A stretch of 64,000 bases of DNA. Source: Mesorhizobium sp. WSM4904 (GTDB lineage Bacteria; Pseudomonadota; Alphaproteobacteria; Rhizobiales; Rhizobiaceae). Below, piece after piece: positions 34,516-43,146 of this stretch. Position numbers and translations under genes: made by a program. The number at the start of each line of letters is the position of its first letter. Position 1 is the first letter of the stretch. The stretch is from assembly GCF_029674545.1 (NCBI RefSeq), contig NZ_CP121354.1:5465001-5529000 (forward strand), in the 5' to 3' direction. The notes beneath the pieces are model-generated. The model saw only the letters and a list, made by a program, of their open reading frames with translations, was not told the DNA's origin and did no database searches.

Positions 34516-36558
34516 ATGCCGACGAGGCGGCCCCATCTCTTCGCGCTTCTCAGCGCGGTCGTCGCGCTGATGCCGGGGATGGCGATCGGCGGCAGCGTCG
34601 ACGTGCGTGTGACGGCGACGATCCCCGCATCCGACGCGCCGCAGGTCCCTGGCGAGGCGCAGCCCTCCCCGCCTCCAGCCAGCATCGCCCAGTTGAAGAG
34701 CGGCCTCGACGCTCTGGCCGCCAACGACATCGCCGGCGCGCGCAATGCGCGCGACACGCTGCCCGCCACTTCGCTCGACCGGCACATACTGGCCTGGGCG
34801 ATCGCGCTCTATGGCGGCGACAAGGTGCCGAGCGGCGAGATCGCCGACGCGGCCAAGATGCTGCCGGGATGGCCCGGCACGATCGCGTTGCGCAAGAACA
34901 GCGAGCGCGCGCTCTATCGCGAGTATCCGCTTCCGCAAGTGGTGGTGCAGGCTTTCGGCCGCAGCCAGCCGTTGACGCCGGAAGGCGTAATGATCCTCGC
35001 CCGTTCGCAGGTGACGCTGGGCAATGCCGCGGCGGCGCGCGCCGTGCTGGTGCCCTTCTGGCGCACGGAGAAGCTGGAGGCGAAGGACGAAGCCGCTTTT
35101 ATCAAGGAGTTCGGCGCGCTGATCTCGGTGGCCGACCATCGCTACCGCATGGAGCGCATGTTCTATGCCGAGCGGCCGTCATCGGCGCTGCGTGTCGCCG
35201 GTCTCGCCGGCGCCCAGCAATTGGCGGACGCCTGGGCGGCGGCCGACAAGGGCGACAAGAATGCGGCGAAGCTGCTCAAGGCCGTGCCCGCGGCGCAGCG
35301 CTCGGCCGGCTATTTCTTCGCCGAGGCAGAATATCTGCGCAAGCAGCAGAAATTTGCCGACGCCGCGGCGGTTCTGATGAAGGCGCCGACCGACCGCGAT
35401 GCGCTGGTCGACCCCGATGCCTGGTGGGTGGAGCGCCGCGTTCTGTCGCGCGAGCTGGTCGACCAGGGCGACATCAAGACCGCCTACAAGATCGCTTCCA
35501 TGCATGCTGCCGAAAGCCCGGCCAGCGCCGCCGAAGCCGAGTTCCATGCCGGCTGGTACGCGCTGCGCGGCCTCAACGACCCGGTAACGGCCGCCGCGCA
35601 TTTTTCGCGCATCTCGGAGCTCGCCCAAGGGCCGGTGTCGCTGTCGCGCGCTTACTACTGGCTCGGCCGCGCCGCCGAAGTCGGCGGTCCGGGCAACGCC
35701 AAGGACTATTTCACGCGAGCCGCCGGCTACGGCACGACCTTCTACGGCCAGCTCGCGGGCGAGCGCGTGGGCCTCAGGACCCTCAACATCGTCTATCCGA
35801 AACCGAGCGCCGCCGACCGCCAGAGCTTCGAGGGCCGCGAAGCCGTGAGCGCGATCAAGCGCCTGCAGGAAGCGGGCTACGACCGCTATGCCGAAACGCT
35901 CTACCGCGACCTCGCGGGACAGTTGACCAGTCCGGGCGAGCTGGCGCTGCTTGCGGTGCTCGCCGAAAAGCAGGGCAACCATTTCATGGCGCTGAAGGTC
36001 GGCAAGATCGCCGCCCAGCGCGGCATCGATGTCGGCGCGCTGTCGCATCCGTTGGGCGTCATCCCCGATTCGGCCAACATCTCCGGTTCCGGCAAGGCGC
36101 TGGCCTATGCCATCGCTCGCCAGGAGAGCGAGTTCAACGTCGGCGCAATTTCCAGCGCCGGCGCGCGCGGCCTCCTGCAATTGATGCCGGGCACCGCCAG
36201 ACAGCTGGCGAAGAAGGCCGGCATGATTTTTTCGCAAATGCGGCTGACGACCGATGCGGGCTACAACGCCACGCTCGGATCCGCCTTCCTCGGCGAGCAG
36301 CTCGACCGCTTCAACGGCTCCTATGTGCTGACTTTCGCCGGCTACAATGCCGGCCCCAACCGTGCCGCCCAATGGGTGGCGAAATACGGCGATCCGCGCG
36401 GCAAGGACGTGGACGCCGTCGTCGACTGGATCGAGCGGATTCCCTACACCGAAACAAGAAGTTACGTGCAGCGCGTGATGGAGAACTACGAAGTCTACAA
36501 GATGCGTATTTCGGGGAAGTACGACATCGTGGGAGATCTGGTGAACGGGCGGAGTTGA
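34516..36558 (+). CDS. slt: Soluble lytic murein transglycosylase
   Basis: A 680-aa periplasmic Slt70-like enzyme. A signal peptide (1-25) precedes a long superhelical domain (about 50-500) and the C-terminal SLT domain: E537 in ARQESEFN is the catalytic acid, followed by AGARGLLQLMPGTA and YNAGPNRAAQW. It cleaves peptidoglycan strands and makes 1,6-anhydro ends. It is divergent from dapA; downstream lies a 190-base inverted repeat. Confidence 0.94.
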   Translation: MPTRRPHLFALLSAVVALMPGMAIGGSVDVRVTATIPASDAPQVPGEAQPSPPPASIAQLKSGLDALAANDIAGARNARDTLPATSLDRHILAWAIALYGGDKVPSGEIADAAKMLPGWPGTIALRKNSERALYREYPLPQVVVQAFGRSQPLTPEGVMILARSQVTLGNAAAARAVLVPFWRTEKLEAKDEAAFIKEFGALISVADHRYRMERMFYAERPSSALRVAGLAGAQQLADAWAAADKGDKNAAKLLKAVPAAQRSAGYFFAEAEYLRKQQKFADAAAVLMKAPTDRDALVDPDAWWVERRVLSRELVDQGDIKTAYKIASMHAAESPASAAEAEFHAGWYALRGLNDPVTAAAHFSRISELAQGPVSLSRAYYWLGRAAEVGGPGNAKDYFTRAAGYGTTFYGQLAGERVGLRTLNIVYPKPSAADRQSFEGREAVSAIKRLQEAGYDRYAETLYRDLAGQLTSPGELALLAVLAEKQGNHFMALKVGKIAAQRGIDVGALSHPLGVIPDSANISGSGKALAYAIARQESEFNVGAISSAGARGLLQLMPGTARQLAKKAGMIFSQMRLTTDAGYNATLGSAFLGEQLDRFNGSYVLTFAGYNAGPNRAAQWVAKYGDPRGKDVDAVVDWIERIPYTETRSYVQRVMENYEVYKMRISGKYDIVGDLVNGRS

Positions 36559-36565
36559 GGCCTTG

Positions 36566-36752
36566 CCCTTCTCCCCTTGTGGGAGAAGGTGGCCGAGCGA
36601 AGCTCGGTCGGATGAGGGGTGCTCCAGCTTGGCACTGCCCTTTTTCAGCCAAAGTAGACGGCGACAGATCGCCGACCTCGCATTCCTTCCAGCACCCCTC
36701 ATCCGTCTCGGCGCTGCGCGCCGATCCACCTTCTCCCACAAGGGGAGAAGGA
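36566..36752. repeat. Long inverted repeat, family B (MITE-like)
   Basis: The left end CCCTTCTCCCCTTGTGGGAG and the right end CTCCCACAAGGGGAGAAGG are complementary, and inner arms continue (GATGAGGGGTGCT against AGCACCCCTCATC). The element fills the space between slt and the hydrolase gene. A relative lies at 37793-38025. It encodes no protein. Confidence 0.85.
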
Positions 36753-36825
36753 GAAGCCTCCACGATTTGACGCCCCCTGCCCTCGCCTGTAGCTGTCGGT
36801 CACCGCAGCAAGGAGCACGATTCCG

Positions 36826-37722
36826 ATGGCGAGCGAAGGCTTTTCCGACTTCTTTTACGCCGCTCCCGATGGGCTGAAGCTCCATGCACGGATCTACGGC
36901 GAGTCAAACACCGATGCCTGGCCGGTCGTGTGCCTGCCCGGCCTCACGCGCAATGCGCGCGACTTCCATGAGCTCGCGCTCTACCTTTCGAGCAAGGCGA
37001 AGAGGCCGCGCAAGGTCGTCGCCTTCGACTATCGCGGGCGCGGCCGATCCGACTACGACCCCGATATCAGCCATTACAATGTCGGCGTCGAGGCCGGCGA
37101 CGTGCTGGCCGGACTGTCGGAACTGGGCATCGAAGAGGCAGCATTCGTCGGCACGTCGCGCGGCGGGTTGATCATCCATGTGCTCGGCGCGCTGAAGCCG
37201 GCCGCGCTGAAAGCCATCGTCCTCAACGACATCGGCCCGGTGATCGAGGCGGAAGGCCTTGCCCATATCCGCTCCTATCTCGACCGCAACCCAAAACCGA
37301 AGACATTCGCCGAGGCGGTGGACGCGCAGCGGCGCGTGCACGGCGCCGGCTTCCCGGCGCTTACCGACGCCGACTGGGCGCGGATGGTGACCGCCATCTG
37401 CCGCGATACCGACGCCGGGTGGGTGCCGGATTTCGATCCGGCCCTGGTCGAAACGCTGGCCGGCGTCGACGTCACCAAGCCGCTCCCGGATCTGTGGCCG
37501 CAGTTCGACGCGCTCACCGCCGTGCCGCTGCTCGCCATTCGCGGCGGCAATTCGACGCTTCTGTCCGCCGCGACGTTCGAAGAGATGCAAAAGCGCCATC
37601 CCGGCATGCAGACGATCACCGTCGAAGGCCAGGGACACGCGCCCTTCCTGGAAACCGGAACCTTGCCGGAAGAGATTGCTGGGTTTCTGGATCGGGCCGA
37701 GCGTGAGGTTGTCCCCAAGTAA
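36826..37722 (+). CDS. Alpha/beta-hydrolase
   Basis: A 298-aa alpha/beta-hydrolase. The nucleophile elbow GTSRGG gives S111, the oxyanion region is CLPGLTRNARDF and the catalytic histidine lies in EGQGHAPFLE near residue 270. There is no signal peptide, so it is cytoplasmic. The exact ester or C-C substrate is not readable. It is flanked on both sides by family B repeats. Confidence 0.9.
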   Translation: MASEGFSDFFYAAPDGLKLHARIYGESNTDAWPVVCLPGLTRNARDFHELALYLSSKAKRPRKVVAFDYRGRGRSDYDPDISHYNVGVEAGDVLAGLSELGIEEAAFVGTSRGGLIIHVLGALKPAALKAIVLNDIGPVIEAEGLAHIRSYLDRNPKPKTFAEAVDAQRRVHGAGFPALTDADWARMVTAICRDTDAGWVPDFDPALVETLAGVDVTKPLPDLWPQFDALTAVPLLAIRGGNSTLLSAATFEEMQKRHPGMQTITVEGQGHAPFLETGTLPEEIAGFLDRAEREVVPK

Positions 37723-37792
37723 AACCGAAGATCAGAGCCGGGTGTTGAGACGCCAGGGCAGTATAGGCATCGGCGATGCAAGCGCGTGCCTC

Positions 37793-38025
37793 CCCCTTCT
37801 CCCCTTGTGGGAGAAGGTGGATCGGCGCGCAGCGCCGAGACGGATGAGGGGTGTTCCAGCGGAGTGAGACGCTGGCTTTCCCTGGAGCACCCCTCATCCG
37901 TCGCCTTCGGCGACACCGCCCGGCCCTTCGCATGGCTCAGGGCGTTCGAAGCTCGAAAAGCCAAGCAATTGGCTTTTCGTTCGCTGCGCGGACCGCTTCT
38001 CACCCCACAAGGGGAGAAAGGGAAG
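37793..38025. repeat. Long inverted repeat, family B, second copy
   Basis: It begins CCCCTTCTCCCCTTGTGGGA and ends CCCCACAAGGGGAGAAAGGG, with inner arms GACGGATGAGGGGTG and CACCCCTCATCCGTC. It is longer and less perfect than the 36566 copy. Its right end lies 7 bases from the stop of the tyrosine recombinase gene. Confidence 0.82.
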
Positions 38026-38031
38026 CCAGCG

Positions 38032-39105
38032 CTACTTGCCTTTCGAACTCTTGCGACGCGCCTTCGCCGGCTCCGATCCGCTCTCCTTGCGAGCAGCCTT
38101 GGCGGGTGACGGCGTCGTCAACGGGGAGGCAAAGACGGAGTTCTCCGCCGGACGCGGCGCCTCATCGGCGCGCGGCTTCTCGAGCACGACGACGCAGCCG
38201 TCGAGGTCGTTGGTGGCGAGGTGCGCGTAACGCATGGTCATCGACAGCGTCTGGTGGCCGAGCCACATCTGGACACGCCTGATGTCGATGCCGCCCTGAA
38301 CCAGGCGTGAGGCGCAGGTGTGGCGCAGGATATGCGGCACTACCTGCTCGTCGGCGCCAAGACCAACTTCGGCTTTCGCCTCGTTCCAGATGGCACGGTA
38401 CTGCGCCTGGGTCAGCTTGGTGAACGGGCCCTTCGGCCGGCGACCTTCGGTGGTCGGCGGCAGCTTGATCACCTCCTTGACCCGTTCGGTCATCGGGATG
38501 GTGCGGCTGCGGCCAGACTTGGTGATCCAGAACGAGACGCGGTGCTCCTGGATGTCGTTCCAGATCAGGCCGAGCGCCTCGCCGAGGCGGCAGCCGGTAT
38601 CGACGAGGAAGACGGAGAGCCTGTAGGCATCCTCGCTGCGACTCTTGATGGCGGCGAACAGCCTCGCCTCTTCGTCCCTTTCAAGGAAACGAATCCGTCC
38701 CGCCCGCTCCTTCTGGCGGCGGAACTCGGGCAGGCTGTGGATATCTCCCATCTTGTGAGCCTTGCGCAGCAGCTTGCTGAGTGCAGCCATCTTACGATTG
38801 ATGGTTGCGTTGCTGTTCCCGCGCTGACGCAAGGTACCGATAAGATTGTCCAGAGTGTTCTGGTCAAAGGTGCTGAAACGTTCTCCCAGAAGGATCTCGT
38901 CTATTTCACCGATGAAAGAGCTCACATTGTATTTATGTCGCCCATCATCCCAGAGTATATCCCGGTATGCTGCAAAGAGTTCCCCGATCCTGTACGATTT
39001 TACTTCCCGGATCTTGTTGTAGGTGTACCTAAACTTCGAATTCTGAGAAGAAAATACGGCAAAATGACCAGAGGAATCCCCCTCTTGAATCGCTTCGTTC
39101 GACAT
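38032..39105 (-). CDS. Tyrosine recombinase (phage-type integrase)
   Basis: A 357-aa tyrosine recombinase from ATG 39105 (a GTG at 39117 would add four residues). Catalytic residues are all present: R173 (TGCRLGEAL), K196 (ITKSGRS), H258 and R261 (PHILRHTCAS), H284 (WLGHQTLS) and Y293 (MRYAHL). The N-terminal half (to about 100) looks richer in A+T than the C-terminal half, which suggests mosaic origin or recent transfer. A basic Lys/Arg/Ser tail ends the protein. No other phage or island genes lie next to it; tRNA-Ser is 1.8 kb away beyond a porin gene. Confidence 0.9.
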   Translation of the reverse strand: MSNEAIQEGDSSGHFAVFSSQNSKFRYTYNKIREVKSYRIGELFAAYRDILWDDGRHKYNVSSFIGEIDEILLGERFSTFDQNTLDNLIGTLRQRGNSNATINRKMAALSKLLRKAHKMGDIHSLPEFRRQKERAGRIRFLERDEEARLFAAIKSRSEDAYRLSVFLVDTGCRLGEALGLIWNDIQEHRVSFWITKSGRSRTIPMTERVKEVIKLPPTTEGRRPKGPFTKLTQAQYRAIWNEAKAEVGLGADEQVVPHILRHTCASRLVQGGIDIRRVQMWLGHQTLSMTMRYAHLATNDLDGCVVVLEKPRADEAPRPAENSVFASPLTTPSPAKAARKESGSEPAKARRKSSKGK

Positions 39106-39295
39106 TTTTAGCCACACCCCCTGTGGTTAAGCCATCAGCCCTAACCGTTCGGAGATGTCCTTTCAAGAGTTTTCGAATCTTGCGGCCGACTACATCCGCC
39201 GGTGGCGGATCCCACAAAGTCGCTCCACAGACCCGATCAGCTTACCGTTTCACCCCCATCCTTTCGTTTGCCTCGACCAATCGCGAAAACAAAAA

Positions 39296-39323
39296 CGGCC
39301 CGGGCGCATTGACGCCCGGGCCG
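39296..39323 (-). terminator. Rho-independent terminator of porin 1
   Basis: A perfect 11-bp stem CGGCCCGGGCG/CGCCCGGGCCG has a six-base loop and is followed on the minus strand by TTTTTG. It lies 23 bases after the porin stop. Confidence 0.9.
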
Positions 39324-39345
39324 GATTTCAGTTGCGGTCCAGCCC

Positions 39346-40500
39346 TTAGAAGGAGCGCTGGAAGCGGAGGAGACCGCCGACGCTGTTCTTCTTGTTGGCA
39401 GCAGTCCAGTTGCCGTACTCGGTAGCCTCACCGAAGTGACCGAAATGGTCCCAATCAACTTCGGCCGTGACCGTGAAGCCAGGGACGATGTCATAGGCAA
39501 CGTTCGCCGCAAGACCGTAGTTCTTGTCGTCGTCACCCGACACCTGGAGGTTGAACGAGGTCTTCTCGTTGAACTTGTAAGTGCCGCCGGCCCACCAGGC
39601 CCAGTTGCCGCCCCACTGCTTGAAGAAGCCGCGACCGCCACCAGGAATTGCCCAAGTGGGATCGGTGAGGTTGTCGTCGGTACCGTAGCCGAACATGCCG
39701 AACAACGAGATCTGGTCGTTGACAGTGACGTCCAAACGGACCTTGGTGGCGACTTCCTCGTAGTTGCTGTCGTAAGCAACGACGCCGGTGATGGCGCCCC
39801 AACCCTGGGTCCACTTCACGCCGCCGACGACATGCGGAACGTAGCTGTCGATGGTGCCCTTCTGGCCCGCGCCTTCTTCCAGCGAAACCACCGCCGAGAA
39901 GCCGTTGCCGGCGTCGAAGTAGTACTGCACGACGTTGGTATCGAAATCGCCGTACGGGACGATCGTATCCTGGATGACGTTGCCGGCATAGCCGATGAAC
40001 GTGTTGAAGGCCGATTCGTCCTTACCGACGCGGAGGCCACCGAGCTGGATCCAGGCGAAGTTCAGCGAAACGCCCTTAAAGCCAGCACCGGCGTGGGTAT
40101 AGTTAGTGGTGGCGTAGGCGTTGCGGTTGCCGAAGTTGAAGCGGGTCTCGGTGTAGGTCTTCAACGTGCCGAGCTCGGTCTCCTGGCCGGTCCAGGTCTT
40201 CAGCGTGAAGCGGGCCTGCTTGTACCAGGTGGCCTGGTCGTCGCCGTCCTCATGGTCGAAAGCCCTTGCGCCGTCGAACGAGCCGACGTCGCCGACGCCG
40301 ATGTCGTAACGGACATAGCCGCCGATGCGCAGGCAGGTCTCGGTGCCGGGGATGTAGAAGTAGCCAGAGCCGTACACGTCGCAGATCTTGACGTATTCAG
40401 CCGGTTCCGGCTCGGCGACGGTCACCGCGTCGGCGGCGCGGGCGCCGGAAACTGCGATCAGGGCCGCAGCTGAGCCGAGAAGAAGGCTCTTGATGTTCAT
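39346..40500 (-). CDS. Outer-membrane porin (Porin_2 family), copy 1
   Basis: A 384-aa trimeric-type porin of the Brucella/Rhizobium Porin_2 family. A signal peptide (MNIKSLLLGSAAALIAVSGA, cut after ARA22) is followed by alternating beta strands and ends in the aromatic LLRFQRSF, the BAM recognition signal. It would let small hydrophilic solutes cross the outer membrane. The ATG at 40500 follows TGGAGGTCAGAAA. The gene is an inverted near-copy of the porin at 41566: the first 200 bases differ at only a few positions. The main divergence is in one loop (about residues 112-125) and around 255-280. Confidence 0.95.
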   Translation of the reverse strand: MNIKSLLLGSAAALIAVSGARAADAVTVAEPEPAEYVKICDVYGSGYFYIPGTETCLRIGGYVRYDIGVGDVGSFDGARAFDHEDGDDQATWYKQARFTLKTWTGQETELGTLKTYTETRFNFGNRNAYATTNYTHAGAGFKGVSLNFAWIQLGGLRVGKDESAFNTFIGYAGNVIQDTIVPYGDFDTNVVQYYFDAGNGFSAVVSLEEGAGQKGTIDSYVPHVVGGVKWTQGWGAITGVVAYDSNYEEVATKVRLDVTVNDQISLFGMFGYGTDDNLTDPTWAIPGGGRGFFKQWGGNWAWWAGGTYKFNEKTSFNLQVSGDDDKNYGLAANVAYDIVPGFTVTAEVDWDHFGHFGEATEYGNWTAANKKNSVGGLLRFQRSF

Positions 40501-40942
40501 TTTCTGACCTCCAGTCAAAAGTTAAAAAACGGGTCTGGGTATTTTTTGCTGAAGGACAGCGTTCCCTGCCCCATCCCCACTTACCGAAAAAGATGCGCAC
40601 CGCGCCGCTCCTTCGAACGTGACCTTTACCCAGGCGGCGGCGGCGTTCAACCACGATCGTATCGGCGAAAGCCCTATCCGGACGCTATCCCCGGACGTTG
40701 TTGCACAAATGACACGATTTGGCCTCACTCCGAAAGTTCTCATTAACCATTAAGGCCTTGCAGCCGGTCGAATCCGGCGGTGGGCGGCCGAAATTGCGGC
40801 ATGAGAGCCGAGTCTGCCGTCAGGGAATCGCCAAAGAATCGCCGCATGGCGCTATCCGACCTCAGGCCGAAGCCAAATTTTCGGCGATTATGGCGCCGGC
40901 TTGTTGATTGTGCCGACGCTTTTCTTTATCCAGCGGCGCGAC
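40501..40942. other. Upstream region of porin 1, up to tRNA-Ser
   Basis: About 440 bases without a gene. The first 20 bases are the porin leader (TGACTGGAGGTCAGAAA on the minus strand), shared with porin 2; beyond that the two upstream regions do not look alike, so the copies may be regulated differently. The right part leads into the tRNA promoter region. I see no convincing promoter boxes. Confidence 0.6.
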
Positions 40943-41033
40943 GGAGAGGTGGCCGAGTGGTCGAAGGCGCTCCCCTGCTAAGGGAGTAGAGGTCAAAAGC
41001 TTCTCGTGGGTTCGAATCCCATCCTCTCCGCCA
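40943..41033 (+). tRNA. tRNA-Ser (anticodon GCU)
   Basis: A 91-base class II tRNA. The acceptor stem GGAGAGG/CCTCTCC, the D arm GCCGAGTGGTCGAAGGC, the anticodon loop CTGCTAA (anticodon GCU, reading AGC/AGU), a long variable arm and the T arm GGGTTCGAATCCC are all present. The 3' CCA is encoded. It sits between the two inverted porin genes. Confidence 0.97.
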
Positions 41034-41118
41034 TCCTGCTTCGCGCTGCGCGCTTCGCAGGATTGGCCTTGGATGCTTCCTGCGAATCCCTTGCAAAGCT
41101 TGGCTCCGAAGCCTCCGG

Positions 41119-41335
41119 ACGTCGTCATCCCAGGGCGGAGCAGGAGCGAAGCTCCGTCGCGAAGACCCTGGGATCCATGCCGTGACATCGGCCGAGAAAC
41201 GAAGCGGCGCGACGAATTGGCCGATCGCCTTGCGCTGAAGCAGAACCTGCACCGTCGCGATACGTGGACGTAACGGCATGGATCCTCGGGTCTGCGCCGC
41301 GTCGCTTCGCTCCTTCTTCGCCCGAGGATGACGAC
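41119..41335. repeat. Family C inverted repeat, copy left of porin 2
   Basis: The left half reads GTCGTCATCCCAGGGCGGAG and GATCCATGCCGTGAC; the right half reads ACGGCATGGATCCTCGGGTC and CCGAGGATGACGAC. It is followed by GCTTCGGCCAATCT, a motif that also follows the copy at 42964-43146. No coding capacity. Confidence 0.85.
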
Positions 41336-41546
41336 CGGAGAAATGCTTCGGCCAATCTCCAAGGTTTGCGATTGCCACTTGCAGCACATGCGTCCGCGAC
41401 GCTGTCTCGTGCCCACAAACCAGCGCTGTGACATTCGCAATGCTCTGTCGTGACTCCGCAGATCTGCATCATTTTCCGAAAAAATATAGCAGCATCAATC
41501 AATTGCCGTAAGACTGCCCGCCTCAGGTTCAGCTCTTCCGTTCGAT

Positions 41547-41563
41547 TCTGACTGGAGGTCAGA
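41547..41563 (+). promoter_or_regulatory. Porin leader hairpin holding the Shine-Dalgarno sequence
   Basis: TCTGAC (41547-41552) pairs with GTCAGA (41558-41563), leaving TGGAG as loop; the Shine-Dalgarno GGAGG is thus in the loop and stem edge, three bases before the ATG. Porin 1 has the same core with a four-base stem. It could tune translation or be the target of a small RNA. Confidence 0.55.
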
Positions 41564-41565
41564 AA

Positions 41566-42735
41566 ATGAACATCAAGAGCCTTCTTCTCGGCTCAGCTGC
41601 GGCCCTGATCGCAGTTTCCGGCGCCCGCGCCGCCGACGCGGTGACCGTCGCCGAGCCGGAACCGGCCGAATACGTCAAGATCTGCGACGTGTACGGCTCG
41701 GGCTACTTCTACATCCCCGGCACCGAGACCTGCCTGCGCGTCGGCGGCTATGTCCGTTACGACATCGGCGTCGGCGACGTCGGCTCGTTCGACGGCGCGA
41801 GGTCGTTCGACCATCAGGACGGCGACGATCAGGCCACCTGGTACAAGAACACGCGCTTCACGCTGAAGACCTGGACCGGCCAGGAGACCGAGCTCGGCAC
41901 GTTGAAGACCTACACCGAGACCCGCTTCAACTTCGGCAACCGCAATGGCTTCGGCGCCTTCAGCACCGGTGGCGATCCGATCGGCAATCCCGCCGGCAAC
42001 AAGAACGTTTCGCTGAACTTCGCCTGGATCCAGCTCGGTGGGCTGCGCGTCGGTAAGGACGAATCGGCCTTCGATACGTTCATCGGCTACGCCGGCAACG
42101 TCATCCAGGATACGCTCGTTCCCTACGGCGACTTCGACACCAATGTCGTCCAGTACTACTTCGACGCCGGCAACGGCTTCTCGGCAGTCGTCTCGCTCGA
42201 AGAAGGTTCGGGCGTCGTCGGCACGATCGACAGCTACGTTCCGCATGTCGTCGGCGGCGTGAAGTACACCCAGGGTTGGGGCGCCATCACCGGCGTCGTT
42301 GCTTACGACAGCAACTACGAGCAGGTGACTGGCAAGGTCCGGTTGGACGTCACCGTCAATGACGCGATCTCGCTGTTCGGCATGTTCGGCTACGGCAACG
42401 ACGGCGACCTGAACGACGACGCCGCCAACGCTATCGACGCTCATGGTCGCGGCTTCTACAAGCAGTGGGGCGGCAACTGGGCCTGGTGGGCCGGCGGTAC
42501 CTATAAGTTCAACGAGAAGACCTCGTTCAACCTCCAGGTGTCGGGTGACGACGACAAGAACTATGGCCTTGCGGCGAACGTTGCCTATGACATCGTCCCC
42601 GGCTTCACGGTCACGGCCGAAGTTGACTGGGACCACTACGGCAACTTCGACACGCCGACCCTGTACGGCAACTGGACCAACGCCAACAAGAAGAACAGCG
42701 TCGGCGGTCTCCTCCGCTTCCAGCGCTCGTTCTAA
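41566..42735 (+). CDS. Outer-membrane porin (Porin_2 family), copy 2
   Basis: A 389-aa porin with the same 22-residue signal peptide and C-terminal LLRFQRSF as copy 1. The two proteins are nearly identical except in two surface-loop regions: FGAFSTGGDPIGNPAGN here against AYATTNYTHAGAG in copy 1, and a second loop GNDGDLNDDAANAIDAHG against GTDDNLTDPTWAIPGGG. This is the pattern expected of loops exposed to phage, antibodies or solutes. It is divergent from copy 1 around tRNA-Ser and is bracketed by two family C repeats. It has its own leader and terminator, so it is probably expressed. Confidence 0.95.
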   Translation: MNIKSLLLGSAAALIAVSGARAADAVTVAEPEPAEYVKICDVYGSGYFYIPGTETCLRVGGYVRYDIGVGDVGSFDGARSFDHQDGDDQATWYKNTRFTLKTWTGQETELGTLKTYTETRFNFGNRNGFGAFSTGGDPIGNPAGNKNVSLNFAWIQLGGLRVGKDESAFDTFIGYAGNVIQDTLVPYGDFDTNVVQYYFDAGNGFSAVVSLEEGSGVVGTIDSYVPHVVGGVKYTQGWGAITGVVAYDSNYEQVTGKVRLDVTVNDAISLFGMFGYGNDGDLNDDAANAIDAHGRGFYKQWGGNWAWWAGGTYKFNEKTSFNLQVSGDDDKNYGLAANVAYDIVPGFTVTAEVDWDHYGNFDTPTLYGNWTNANKKNSVGGLLRFQRSF

Positions 42736-42758
42736 TCGGCAGCGTCTGACTGAAATCG

Positions 42759-42782
42759 AACCCGGCGGGCAACCGCCGGGTT
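42759..42782 (+). terminator. Rho-independent terminator of porin 2
   Basis: The stem AACCCGGCGG/CCGCCGGGTT with loop GCAA is followed by TATATTTTC. It lies 24 bases after the stop. Its sequence differs from the porin 1 terminator, so the duplicated unit ends at or near the stop codon. Confidence 0.88.
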
Positions 42783-42963
42783 TATATTTTCTGCTGTGGC
42801 TCCGAGGCGCCATTTGCATGGCGCTGCATTCGGCGTTCGCAGGGATCCCGCACGCTGGCCGAATCAATTCCGACAGGTCGCAGACATGTCGTCAGCCAAG
42901 ATTTTCACGGTTCGCTTCGATGAACGATGGCAAGCGTTCGGGAATTAGCCGGAGCGTTCCCCC

Positions 42964-43146
42964 AACGTCGTCATCCTTGGGCGTAGCGACGCGAAGCGGA
43001 GCGAAGACCCAAGGATCCATGCCGTGACCACAGCCACGGTATGCAACGGAGCAGAGTTCTGCACGCAGCGGCGCGTCGAAGTCACGGCATGGATCCTGGG
43101 GTCTGCGCGCGTCGCTTCGCTCCTTGCTCCGCCCCAGGATGACGAA
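42964..43146. repeat. Family C inverted repeat, copy right of porin 2
   Basis: It opens ACGTCGTCATCCTTGGGCG, contains GATCCATGCCGTGACC and GTCACGGCATGGATCCTGGG, and closes CCCCAGGATGACGA. The order and flank (GCTTCGGCCAATCT) match the 41119 copy, in the same orientation. Together they bracket porin 2. Confidence 0.85.

Larger units (their letters stand above)
41034..41565. other. Region between tRNA-Ser and porin 2
   Basis: About 530 bases without a gene. It is mostly the family C inverted repeat (41119-41335). The last 100 bases are richer in A+T (AAAAAATATAGCAGCATCAA near 41480) and probably hold the porin 2 promoter. Confidence 0.65.

Noticed and set aside
38320..39111. Plus-strand frame of 263 codons opposite the integrase
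   Set aside because: All catalytic residues of the tyrosine recombinase are on the minus strand.
40862..41502. Minus-strand frames across tRNA-Ser and the family C repeat
   Set aside because: They run through a tRNA gene and repeat; similar spurious frames arise at the other copy (42945-43166).
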